From the NCBI GenBank assembly GCA_964592375.1, contig CAZQDP010000048.1, positions 1-19,127 of the forward strand: a DNA stretch of 19,127 nt. The letters are read 5' to 3'. The stretch's first letter is position 1, and every line of letters begins with the position of its first letter. This document shows positions 7,774-15,439 of the stretch, in pieces. This stretch comes from CAZQDP01 sp964592375 (lineage in GTDB: Bacteria > Bacillota > Clostridia > RUG12999). Below the pieces are notes generated by a model. It had not been told where the DNA came from and did not search any database. It saw nothing but the letters and a program-made list of their open reading frames with translations. Made by a program: the position numbers and the translations under genes.

Positions 7774-7943
7774 AAATCTCACCCAAGCCTTTCGATTAAT
7801 GAATAGAAATGACAATTGCATGCAATAAGAGGAGGTGAATGGATTATCCCCTCAACTTGTGCACCTTGCTTTTGCCTTTCTACTTTTATAGTATAATAAA
7901 ACTTGTCAATCTGTGCCTCTTTAACAAAAATAGATATAAAAAA

Positions 7944-7972
7944 TGATCTTTTCTTGATTTTTAGGTTATAAT
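7944..7972 (+). promoter_or_regulatory. Possible promoter of the DUF2238-like gene
   Basis: A perfect TATAAT (7967-7972) lies 74 bases before the DUF2238-like start codon. The best -35 at 17 bases is TGATCT, a poor match, so this rests on the -10 box alone. A second TATAAT at 7892-7897 also lacks a good -35. Confidence 0.3.
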
Positions 7973-8046
7973 ATGCTATCATTTACATAACCTTTTATAT
8001 CAAAGTTTTTATTTTTTTGTGGGCAACAAAGAAAGGCGGAGATAAC

Positions 8047-8736
8047 ATGCTGCAGTTTCATAAAATCAAATGGAAACGAGATATTACATGGATGGTATTT
8101 CTCACCTTGGTGTTGTCCTTGATTTATTCCGTTGTGAAAATGGCGTATGCACCTGCGGGCGCTTTGCCTGATTTTCCGCATGAAAAGGTAAAGAGCGATT
8201 ATGTTTTAATGCTTTTGCAGTGCATCATCGGTCTTGCTGTTATGTTTGTCCCTTCGGCCATTGAAAAGCGACTTAAAATTATCATTCCAAATTATATGCA
8301 CATTATATTTATCATTTTTCTTTATGCGGCTATTTATCTTGGGGAGGTGCGAGATTTTTATTATATCATCCCCCACTGGGATACTGTTCTGCATATCTTT
8401 AGCGGTGCCATGTTAGGTGCGCTTGGCTTTTCGGTAGTCAGCCTGCTCAATAGCCATGAGAAGGTAAAAATTCAACTGAGCCCTATTTTTTTGGCTGTTT
8501 TTGCCTTTTCCTTCGCACTGTGTTTAGGCGTTATTTGGGAAATATACGAATTTGCTGCCGATGGGGTTTTACAGCTCAATATGCAAAAATACGCACTTGA
8601 AAACGGCGTACCTTTGGTCGGTCGCATGGCACTTACAGACACCATGGCAGATCTGATTGTAGATGGGCTTGGTGCTTTGGCCATGACCGTATTTGGACTT
8701 TTTTCTTTAAAATATCACAAGGGCTGGATAAAGTAG
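8047..8736 (+). CDS. DUF2238/YjdF-like integral membrane protein
   Basis: Membrane protein of 229 residues with about six hydrophobic segments. Conserved polar motifs characteristic of the YjdF/DUF2238 group are visible: LGEVRDFYY (about 98-106), WDTVLHIFSG (111-120), GVIWEIYEFAAD (161-172) and DTMADLIVDGLGA (198-210). The pattern of acidic residues and histidine at the ends of helices suggests a membrane-embedded metal or substrate site, but no member has a well-established function that I know of. ATG 8047 is chosen because AAAGGCGGAG lies just upstream (about six bases); a start ten codons earlier lacks a ribosome binding site. It is the first plus-strand gene of the divergent right half; the following stalk-domain gene has its own promoter, so the two are not necessarily co-transcribed. 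Confidence 0.75.
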   Translation: MLQFHKIKWKRDITWMVFLTLVLSLIYSVVKMAYAPAGALPDFPHEKVKSDYVLMLLQCIIGLAVMFVPSAIEKRLKIIIPNYMHIIFIIFLYAAIYLGEVRDFYYIIPHWDTVLHIFSGAMLGALGFSVVSLLNSHEKVKIQLSPIFLAVFAFSFALCLGVIWEIYEFAADGVLQLNMQKYALENGVPLVGRMALTDTMADLIVDGLGALAMTVFGLFSLKYHKGWIK

Positions 8737-8756
8737 TAAATATGCGTAAAATGATA

Positions 8757-8785
8757 TTGACTACATCTTAAATATATGTTATTAT
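8757..8785 (+). promoter_or_regulatory. Sigma-A-type promoter of the second stalk-domain gene
   Basis: TTGACT (8757-8762), a 17-base spacer, and TATTAT (8780-8785) preceded by TGT, an extended -10. Five of six bases match in each box. The start codon at 8820 follows about 35 bases later, so the leader is short. Confidence 0.75.
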
Positions 8786-8819
8786 TTTTTATATAATGAA
8801 GTTGCAAAGGAGAACTACT

Positions 8820-10244
8820 ATGAAAAGATTTGTACTTGTTTTCATCGTCTCAATGTTTATATTCACTTGCTCAGCGCTGACAATCAGCGCTTATTTTGAT
8901 GAAATAAAGGTTTGCGTAGACGGTGAGCAATTGGTCCTTGATACCGCGCCTATGATTGAAAACGGCCGCACACTTGTGCCATTTCGCGGCGTGATGGAGG
9001 CGCTTGGCGCCACTGTTTCCTATGATGATACAGCGCAGGAAGCGACTGCCGAATACAAAGATACCATTGTCCGCCTCACGGTTGATAGTCCTATCGCTAC
9101 AATAGAGCGTAGTGGCAAAGTGCAGAAAGTGGAATTACAAGTAGCCGCAACGCTAAGCCAAGATCGTTTAATGGTTCCTGTGCGATTTGTATCAGAGCAG
9201 CTTGGCTTCGTGGTCGGTTGGGATAATTTCACACAAACGGTTGTTATTATTGATACAGATACGCTCTTTGACCTTTTCTCTTCAACCGCTCCCATTACAT
9301 ATAAATACTTAACCCGAAATTTTTCGATGTTAAACGATACTTACGCTACGACACTCAAAGGTCAGTGTGTACTGGATATTCCTGATATGGGAGGTAAAAT
9401 CAATGCCGATATCAGTGGCAATGGCAGAACAGCTTTTGGCAATGAATACTTGGACCTTGTTTGCAATTATGATAAGACATCCGAGGATGAAGAGCCTTAT
9501 ACCACCTCTTTGCGAGGCGGCAGAATAAAGTTTCTTCGTGTCGAAAATGACTCCTATATGAAAACAAATCTGTTTTCGCTAGATCCCTCTGCCTTCTATG
9601 CCACAAGCCCACAAAACAAATGGATTTTGCTCACCGAAAATAGCGCAGTGCCTACCGCACCGGTTTTAACGGATATGAAGGAAACTTTTCGATCTATGCT
9701 GAAAAGCAGTTCTCTGACCAAGTATACTTATGGGCAGATTGTCTCCACTATTCAATCCATTGGCATGGTGGAGGAAAAATGCATCACAAGCGTTGTGCAA
9801 AACGGCAACGAAATCATTCGTTTTGTCATAGATGATCAAATCCTTGCATCTCTTGTTCCTCATGAAGAGGATATGCTTGCTCCTTATACTTTTTCATTTT
9901 CTTATGTCGACACCAAAGAGGCAAACGGAAATCTTACTTCTGAGCTTAGCGGGTCATTAGAAATGACTTCCCTGTCGGAAGAATTTGAGGAAACAAGCGA
10001 GAGTGAGGGCGCAAAAATTCAGATCAAGCTCAACTCCACAGCCTCGCCCACAAAGGATAAAGAGCCAATTACCGCTCCGAATGAGGAGGATGTCATTTCA
10101 CTAAGTGATCTGTATGACTTCGGCTATGATGATGACATCGATTTTCCGCAGGAGGATGAAAATCTTCCGGATTATGAGAAAACAGATGATTTTAATCTAC
10201 AAGATACGTATGAATTGCGATTAAAGTGTTATCCCTTCACATAG
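8820..10244 (+). CDS. Secreted protein with copper amine oxidase N-terminal (stalk) domains and acidic tail
   Basis: Exported protein of 474 residues. A signal peptide occupies residues 1-24 (MKRF, hydrophobic core, cleavage after TISA). Two stalk-domain signatures follow: RTLVPFRGVMEALGATVSYD from residue 50 and RLMVPVRFVSEQLGFVVGWD from residue 116. The central 300 residues are beta-rich with no domain I can name; the repeated strand pattern (LKGQCVLDIP, ADISGNG, YLDLVCNYDK, SFSYVDTKE) would fit a LolA/lipoprotein-like convex barrel, but this is a guess. Residues after about 420 are strongly acidic (SDLYDFGYDDDIDFPQEDE). There is no LPXTG motif or C-terminal anchor. ATG 8820 is set by AAAGGAG seven bases upstream. 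Its own promoter is at 8757-8785. It shares the stalk module with the protein encoded at 2079-3326 but the rest differs, so they are not simple duplicates. Confidence 0.87.
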   Translation: MKRFVLVFIVSMFIFTCSALTISAYFDEIKVCVDGEQLVLDTAPMIENGRTLVPFRGVMEALGATVSYDDTAQEATAEYKDTIVRLTVDSPIATIERSGKVQKVELQVAATLSQDRLMVPVRFVSEQLGFVVGWDNFTQTVVIIDTDTLFDLFSSTAPITYKYLTRNFSMLNDTYATTLKGQCVLDIPDMGGKINADISGNGRTAFGNEYLDLVCNYDKTSEDEEPYTTSLRGGRIKFLRVENDSYMKTNLFSLDPSAFYATSPQNKWILLTENSAVPTAPVLTDMKETFRSMLKSSSLTKYTYGQIVSTIQSIGMVEEKCITSVVQNGNEIIRFVIDDQILASLVPHEEDMLAPYTFSFSYVDTKEANGNLTSELSGSLEMTSLSEEFEETSESEGAKIQIKLNSTASPTKDKEPITAPNEEDVISLSDLYDFGYDDDIDFPQEDENLPDYEKTDDFNLQDTYELRLKCYPFT

Positions 10245-10313
10245 GTCATGTGATAGTAGCCTTTCTTTTATAAAAATAGTAAAATCAAATGATAATACAA
10301 GGGAAGTGTGTGT

Positions 10314-12314
10314 ATGTTAGGTGTTCTCATTTTTGGGTATTTTTTGGTAATGGGATATCTGTATGCGGATAGGATGTTTAAGGAAAAGGACATTTATACT
10401 CGTTTATGGAGCGGCGGAATGCTTGGCTGCGTGGCATTGATGTGGGGAATTATACCATTTGCTTCTCTCTTTGGGTTTAGTAAATTGGCGCATATTTTGC
10501 TGATTGTTGCATTTGGCGCTCCGTATCTTATCATGTTATACTTAAAGAAGCCGATTGATAACATCAAAAAAGATAGCATCAAGTCTGCCGGGTCCATTGA
10601 GCCGGAAGCACCGCTTATGGATCATAAGGTTTTTTTATTGGTTGTACTGCCGATTTTCGCAATCATTTCTCTGCTGATGTATAACCACATTATGTACCCA
10701 CTGCCAAACGGCGGCATTTCCAGCGGTCAATCTACATATGGCGACCTTGCTATGCACATGGGATTTATTACAAGCATTGCAGAGCAACAGACCTTTCCGC
10801 CCATGTACGATCTGTTGCCGGGCATCAAGCTATCCTACCCGTTCTTAATTGATTCACTCTCTTCCTCTTTATATCTGTTTGGCTTAGCCCTTCGGTGGGC
10901 ACTGCTGCTTCCCAGTTTTGCTTTTGCTATGTTATTATCGATGGGCTTTACGATTTTTGCGCGTACGATTTCAGGCAAAACATCCGTTGCGGTACTTAGC
11001 TCCGTGTTCTTCTTTTTAAACGGAGGCCTCGGCTTCGCATATTTCTTCGATGGTGCAAAGGCAAACCCGGGCAACTTTACGCGCATTTTTACAGAGTTTT
11101 ATAAAACACCAACCAATTTAAATGAAATGAATATTCGATGGGCGAATACCATCTGTGATATGATTGTGCCCCAGCGAACCACAATGGCAGGTTGGACCGT
11201 TATCCTTTTTGCGCTATGGTTGCTTTATATGGCAGTACGCAATCAGAAAACCTCATATTTTGTATTGACCGGCGTAATTGCCGGCTGTATGCCCATGATC
11301 CATACCCATTCCTTTATGGCACTTGGCATTATTTCCGCCGTTGTACTGCGCACCACCATTGGGGAGCAGGAAAACAAAGCGGCTTACTTCAAAAAATGGT
11401 TGATTTTTGGAGTCATAGCGACTGTGATGGCACTGCCTCAGTTACTTGTGTGGACTTTTAACCAAACCTCAGGCAACAGTGGTTTTTTACAATCCGTTTT
11501 AAAGCGAGCAGGTGGAAACTGGAGTTCAGTATATTTTTGGCTCAATAAAAATGACCCTGAATGGTGGTTCTGGCTGAAAAACTGGGGACTTATCGCTCTG
11601 TTTGTCATCCCTGCAGTGCTAAACACCAGCCGCCTGAATAAAAAATTCTTTGGTGGATGTATTGCTATTTTCATTATTGCTCAGGTCATTATTTTCCAGC
11701 CAAATGATTATGATAACAATAAACTATTTTACGTTGTCTTTATGTTCGCCGTCATCTTCACAGCTGAATATTTGATTAAGCTATTTGGTTTGATGCGTGC
11801 CTCGGGCAGATATCTTTTTAATACCACCCAAGGTATGCCCGGTCAATACTTTCTGGCCGCGGTTATTATTGCGGCATGTACCTTATCCGGCTCGTTAACG
11901 ATTGGGCGTGAGTTTGCCTCTGCAGGTCAGTACCATACGTTTGATAAAAACGACCTCGAAGTAGCGGAGTTTATTAAGGAAAAAACGCCTCCAAGAGCGA
12001 CATTTGCTACAGGTGATTGGCACCTCAATCCCGTATGTGTTCTGTCCGGCAGAAACATCTTTTTGGGAGCAGGTACCTTTTTGGGCCCTCATGGATATGG
12101 AAATGAAATTGGCAGACGCACCCCGATTATAAGGTCCATTTTTGAAGCGGAAAATGCAGGAGCCTTGCGCACTGTTGCAGCCCAAAATAACATTATATAT
12201 ATGTATGTTGGGCCTGTGGAGCAGTCTAAATTTAAAATAAAAGAAGAGGTACTCTCTTCCCTTACCAAAATATATGATAAGGCAGGAAGAAGAATATACC
12301 AAATCAATCCGTAA
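10314..12314 (+). CDS. Large GT-C-like integral membrane protein, putative glycosyltransferase
   Basis: Protein of 666 residues with roughly a dozen hydrophobic helices spanning residues 1-550 and a soluble C-terminal part of about 110 residues. After helix four an outer-loop segment carries SGQSTYGDLAMHMGF (Asp144) followed by FPPMYDLLPGIKLSYPFLID, the kind of acidic, Pro/Tyr-rich first loop seen in GT-C enzymes. The tail (DLEVAEFIKEKTPPRATFAT, then GRNIFLGAGTFLGPHGYG) resembles the C-terminal domain found after the helices in YfhO- and PMT-related proteins. A lipid-linked sugar donor and a surface acceptor would be expected, but neither can be read from sequence. ATG 10314 is preferred over a GTG two codons earlier because AAGGGAAG lies about seven bases before it. 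It follows the second stalk-domain gene by 69 bases with no clear terminator or promoter between, so the two are probably co-transcribed. Confidence 0.72.
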   Translation: MLGVLIFGYFLVMGYLYADRMFKEKDIYTRLWSGGMLGCVALMWGIIPFASLFGFSKLAHILLIVAFGAPYLIMLYLKKPIDNIKKDSIKSAGSIEPEAPLMDHKVFLLVVLPIFAIISLLMYNHIMYPLPNGGISSGQSTYGDLAMHMGFITSIAEQQTFPPMYDLLPGIKLSYPFLIDSLSSSLYLFGLALRWALLLPSFAFAMLLSMGFTIFARTISGKTSVAVLSSVFFFLNGGLGFAYFFDGAKANPGNFTRIFTEFYKTPTNLNEMNIRWANTICDMIVPQRTTMAGWTVILFALWLLYMAVRNQKTSYFVLTGVIAGCMPMIHTHSFMALGIISAVVLRTTIGEQENKAAYFKKWLIFGVIATVMALPQLLVWTFNQTSGNSGFLQSVLKRAGGNWSSVYFWLNKNDPEWWFWLKNWGLIALFVIPAVLNTSRLNKKFFGGCIAIFIIAQVIIFQPNDYDNNKLFYVVFMFAVIFTAEYLIKLFGLMRASGRYLFNTTQGMPGQYFLAAVIIAACTLSGSLTIGREFASAGQYHTFDKNDLEVAEFIKEKTPPRATFATGDWHLNPVCVLSGRNIFLGAGTFLGPHGYGNEIGRRTPIIRSIFEAENAGALRTVAAQNNIIYMYVGPVEQSKFKIKEEVLSSLTKIYDKAGRRIYQINP

Positions 12315-12404
12315 TTTGCCGCAAATATGCTTCATCTGTCGATTGATGCGTTTATTTGCAAAATACTGTGATGGATTTTATCATATTTTTATTCACTTTC
12401 ACCC

Positions 12405-12433
12405 TTGATTGTTACGATTTTCTATGATAATAT
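12405..12433 (+). promoter_or_regulatory. Probable promoter of the nfnAB operon
   Basis: TTGATT (12405-12410), a 17-base spacer, then TAATAT (12428-12433), four matches in each box. It lies about 33 bases before the nfnA GTG start. An alternative -10, GATAAT at 12426-12431, would shorten the spacer to 15. Confidence 0.55.
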
Positions 12434-12465
12434 AGAATAATCCTGAAAAAATAGGAGGATTGTAC

Positions 12466-13317
12466 GTGTATAAAATTATTACAAAGAGGGAGCTTAATCC
12501 CTCTGTTATACTCTGGGAGGTTGATGCGCCCCACATTGCCAAAAAAGCGCAGGCGGGTCAATTTGTTATTGTCAGAGTGGATGAAAACGGAGAGCGTGTC
12601 CCCTTTACTGTGGCGGATACGGATATTAAAAAGGGCACAGTATGTATCATATTCCAGATTGTAGGGAAAACAACCGCTTCCATGGCAGCACTAAAAGAAG
12701 GGGATTTTGTACTTGATTTTGTAGGCCCTTTAGGAAGAGCTTCTCATTTGGAGGGTTTTAAAAAGGTAGCTGTTATTGGTGGCGGACTTGGTACTGCAAT
12801 TGCATATCCGCAGGCGAAGAAGCTACATAGCCAAGGTGCCGAGGTACATATTATTGCCGGTTTTAGAAACAAAGAGCTGATTATTTTGGAGGACGAGCTT
12901 CAGAAGGTCAGCAGCAAGCTGGTGATTGCTACAGATGATGGTTCAAATGGCAACAAGGGCTTTGTCACGGATATGTTCAAAGCACTGGTTAAGCAAGGCA
13001 ATGAGTATGATCTGGTTGTCGCCATCGGCCCGCTGGTCATGATGCGTGCAGTATCTAATTTAACCCGCGAGCTTGGTATTAAAACCATTGTGAGCATGAA
13101 CCCTGTAATGATCGACGGTACGGGCATGTGCGGCGGTTGCCGTGTCACAGTAGACGGCAAGACCAAATTCGCTTGTGTAGATGGACCGGAGTTTGACGGT
13201 CATTTGGTGGACTTTGATAATGCCATGCGCCGTAGCGCAATGTTTAAGGATAAAGAGAGAGTATCCATGGAGCAGCACAATTGCAATTTATTGAAGGAGG
13301 CTGAAAAGAATGGCTAA
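12466..13317 (+). CDS. nfnA: NADH-dependent reduced ferredoxin:NADP+ oxidoreductase, small subunit (NfnA)
   Basis: Small subunit of the cytoplasmic flavin-based electron-bifurcating transhydrogenase, which couples NADH and reduced ferredoxin to reduction of two NADP+. The 283 residues contain the ferredoxin-NADP reductase fold: FAD-binding RVPFTVAD (44-51), nucleotide-binding VAVIGGGLGTAIAY (101-114), and near the C terminus the 2Fe-2S site. The cluster ligands follow the unusual Asp plus three Cys pattern known for NfnA: Asp217, Cys222, Cys225 and Cys237 (IDGTGMCGGC then FAC). The start is GTG 12466, seven bases after AGGAGG; a TTG two codons earlier is too close to that site. The last eight bases overlap nfnB. 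The homologous PyrK and sulfide dehydrogenase SudB are alternatives in isolation, but the nfnB partner next door decides it. Confidence 0.94.
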   Translation: MYKIITKRELNPSVILWEVDAPHIAKKAQAGQFVIVRVDENGERVPFTVADTDIKKGTVCIIFQIVGKTTASMAALKEGDFVLDFVGPLGRASHLEGFKKVAVIGGGLGTAIAYPQAKKLHSQGAEVHIIAGFRNKELIILEDELQKVSSKLVIATDDGSNGNKGFVTDMFKALVKQGNEYDLVVAIGPLVMMRAVSNLTRELGIKTIVSMNPVMIDGTGMCGGCRVTVDGKTKFACVDGPEFDGHLVDFDNAMRRSAMFKDKERVSMEQHNCNLLKEAEKNG

Positions 13318-14704
13318 TATGTCACTTTCAAAAGTTGCCATGCCCGAGCAGCAGCCTGAGATTAGATGCAGAAATTTCGAAGAGGTTGCGCTTGGATATA
13401 CCGATGAAATGGCAGTTACTGAAGCGGAAAGATGTATTCAATGTAAAAACCCTGTTTGTGTAAAGGGGTGTCCTGTCAATGTGGATATTCCCGGTTTTAT
13501 CGGAAAGATAGCAAAAAAGGATTTTGATGGCGCATATGAGGTCATCGCAGCTACCAACGGCTTGCCTGCGGTCTGTGGCAGGGTATGTCCTCAGGAAAGC
13601 CAATGTGAGGGCTTATGTGTACGAGGCAAAAAGGGTGAACCAGTTGGCATCGGCCGTCTTGAACGCTTTGCGGCGGATTATAAGCTTGCAAAGGGTGATG
13701 CGACAAATATTGCACCGGAGAAAAACGGCATGAAGGCGGCCATTATCGGTGCCGGCCCTGCAGGTCTTACCTGTGCCGGTGACTTGGCACGTCTTGGCTA
13801 TGAGGTTACTTTGTTTGAAGCGTTTCACGTGGCCGGCGGTGTGCTGATGTATGGCATACCTCAGTTTCGTCTACCAAAGGAAATCGTGGGGCAAGAAATT
13901 AATGGCCTCAAGGCCCTTGGGGTGGATATTAAGCTGAATATGGTCATCGGAAAAGTGTATTCTATTGATGAATTGTTTGAGCAGGGATATAAGTCCATAT
14001 TTATCGGTTCGGGTGCAGGATTGCCATCCTTTATGAAAATACCCGGGGAAAATTTAAACGGTGTGTATTCTGCCAATGAGTTTTTAACCAGAATTAATTT
14101 AATGAAATCTTATACCTTCCCCTTTGCGGATACGCCTATCACCACCGGAAAGCATGTGGCTGTGGTCGGTGGCGGTAATGTTGCTATGGATGCTGCGCGG
14201 TGTGCAATGCGCCTTGGTGCAGAAAAAGTATATATTATTTATCGTCGCAGTGAAGCCGAAATGCCTGCAAGGGTGGAAGAAGTACATCACGCAAAGGAAG
14301 AGGGCATTGAATTTAAGCTGCTCACCAATCCGATTGCGGTTTTGGGCACTGAGGATGGCTGGGTAAAAGGGATAGAGTGCATTGAAATGGAACTCGGACA
14401 GCCGGATGATTCTGGAAGAAGGCGCCCTCAGCCTAAGGCAGGTTCTGAGCATATTGTGGATGTAGATACCGTAGTTATCGCTATTGGCCAAAGCCCCAAC
14501 CCTTTGATTAGAGATACTACGCCCGGTCTTGCGACTGAATCCTGGGGCGGAATTATTGTGGACGAGACGACGATGGCCACCTCAAAACCCGGTGTTTTTG
14601 CCGGAGGCGATACGGTTACAGGTGCCGCCACTGTTATTCTTGCCATGGGTGCAGGCAAGGTTGCAGCAGAAGAAATGCACAAATATATGCAGGATAGTAA
14701 ATGA
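13310..14704 (+). CDS. nfnB: NADH-dependent reduced ferredoxin:NADP+ oxidoreductase, large subunit (NfnB)
   Basis: Large, NADPH-binding subunit of Nfn; it carries the bifurcating FAD and two 4Fe-4S clusters that accept electrons from ferredoxin. Cysteines for the clusters are at 42, 45, 50, 54 and 89, 93, 99, 103 (ERCIQCKNPVCVKGCP and AVCGRVCPQESQCEGLC). FAD-binding IIGAGPAG lies at 145-152; the NADPH domain begins with VAVVGGGNVAMDAAR and has the typical IIYRRSEAEMPAR. A second dinucleotide motif, GVFAGGDTVTGAATVILAMG, closes the flavoprotein fold. The length of 464 residues matches Nfn beta chains and glutamate synthase small-subunit homologues; databases often label it 'NADPH-dependent glutamate synthase'. 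AAGGAGG lies nine bases before ATG 13310. It overlaps nfnA by eight bases and the next gene by four, so the three are translationally coupled. Confidence 0.94.
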   Translation: MANMSLSKVAMPEQQPEIRCRNFEEVALGYTDEMAVTEAERCIQCKNPVCVKGCPVNVDIPGFIGKIAKKDFDGAYEVIAATNGLPAVCGRVCPQESQCEGLCVRGKKGEPVGIGRLERFAADYKLAKGDATNIAPEKNGMKAAIIGAGPAGLTCAGDLARLGYEVTLFEAFHVAGGVLMYGIPQFRLPKEIVGQEINGLKALGVDIKLNMVIGKVYSIDELFEQGYKSIFIGSGAGLPSFMKIPGENLNGVYSANEFLTRINLMKSYTFPFADTPITTGKHVAVVGGGNVAMDAARCAMRLGAEKVYIIYRRSEAEMPARVEEVHHAKEEGIEFKLLTNPIAVLGTEDGWVKGIECIEMELGQPDDSGRRRPQPKAGSEHIVDVDTVVIAIGQSPNPLIRDTTPGLATESWGGIIVDETTMATSKPGVFAGGDTVTGAATVILAMGAGKVAAEEMHKYMQDSK

Positions 14705-15366
14705 AGAACGCAAAAGAATTAACGCATTTTTTATTACAAAAAGGTGCAAGTGAGGTGGGGTTTTGCCATGTGGATTGTATTGCACTGGCAAATACACCGA
14801 TTGCAAATGAAATAGGAATTCATGGGCTTGACTATGCCGTCACCATTGCTGTTCATCTGAGCAGCAATGTTGTAGACGGTATTACGGACAAGCCCACTTT
14901 TGCATATTTTCATCATTATAGAACGGTAAACACCGCCATAGACAATATACTGCTGAGCGCAGGATTGTTTCTGGAAGGCATGGGGTATCGTTACTTTCCT
15001 GTTGCTGCCTCGCAAAGTGTAACGGAATTTTCAGGCCTTTTCCCCCATAAAACAGCGGCAGTGCTCTGTGGCCTTGGCGTGATTGGTAAAAATGCTTTGT
15101 TTATCTCTGGCCGCTATGGTCCTCGTGTTCGACTTGGCACGCTTTTTACCGATATGCCGCTTCCCATATCCCCTCCCCAGCAGCAAGAAGGCTGCCGGGA
15201 CTGCCGCATTTGCATCTGTGCATGTCCTGCCATGGCACTAACAGGGGATCCGGCGCATCCTGTTGACCCTGCGGCTTGTTCAAGGTATATGAAAGAGCAT
15301 TTCTCAGGTATCGGTCGTGGTGTGGTATGCGGCATATGCATGAAATGCTGCCCAAAAGGAAAGTAA
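14701..15366 (+). CDS. QueG-like 4Fe-4S double-cluster protein (short form)
   Basis: Iron-sulfur protein of 221 residues related to the epoxyqueuosine reductase (QueG) superfamily but much shorter than true QueG (about 350 residues or more) and without its C-terminal HEAT-like part. Residues about 118-150 carry the family segment GLGVIGKNALFI followed by YGPRVRLGTLFTD. Two ferredoxin-like clusters follow: CxxCxxCxxxCP at Cys165, 168, 171, 175, with Cys193 and the C-terminal group Cys210, 213, 216, 217 (VVCGICMKCCP). The protein ends directly after the last cluster. Start ATG 14701 overlaps the nfnB stop in an ATGA junction, so it is made together with Nfn. An electron-transfer or corrinoid-related reductase role is possible; nothing here proves queuosine synthesis. 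Extra cysteines at 173 and 217 are unusual. Confidence 0.82.
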   Translation: MKNAKELTHFLLQKGASEVGFCHVDCIALANTPIANEIGIHGLDYAVTIAVHLSSNVVDGITDKPTFAYFHHYRTVNTAIDNILLSAGLFLEGMGYRYFPVAASQSVTEFSGLFPHKTAAVLCGLGVIGKNALFISGRYGPRVRLGTLFTDMPLPISPPQQQEGCRDCRICICACPAMALTGDPAHPVDPAACSRYMKEHFSGIGRGVVCGICMKCCPKGK

Positions 15367-15439
15367 CTATATTGCAGAGTACCAAGCAGGGTACCCCGCG
15401 CATACTTGATAAAGCGTTGAAGGAAGGTTTACAAACTTC

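Noticed and set aside
7881..7909. Minus-strand promoter for the DUF4489-like gene from a perfect TTGACA at 7904-7909
   Set aside because: No acceptable -10 box occurs at 16-18 bases; the TATA-like sequences are only 8-13 bases away.
8820..10244. Copper amine oxidase enzyme
   Set aside because: Only the N-terminal stalk module is present; there is no catalytic oxidase domain in this protein or in the one at 2079-3326.
10268..10296. Promoter before the GT-C-like gene (TTATAA, 17 bases, GATAAT)
   Set aside because: The -35 matches only three of six bases; read-through from the stalk-domain gene is more likely.
12315..12365. Terminator after the GT-C-like gene (GCAAATA...TATTTGC)
   Set aside because: Only a 7-pair outer stem with a large, poorly pairing interior, and it is followed by AAAATAC rather than a T run.
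13310..14704. Glutamate synthase small subunit
   Set aside because: The sequence family is shared, but the overlapping NfnA partner with its Asp-plus-three-Cys cluster site identifies it as Nfn, and no glutamate synthase large subunit is present.
15366..15439. Terminator at GTACC-AAGCAG-GGTAC between the QueG-like and MFS genes
   Set aside because: Stem of only five pairs and no T tract.
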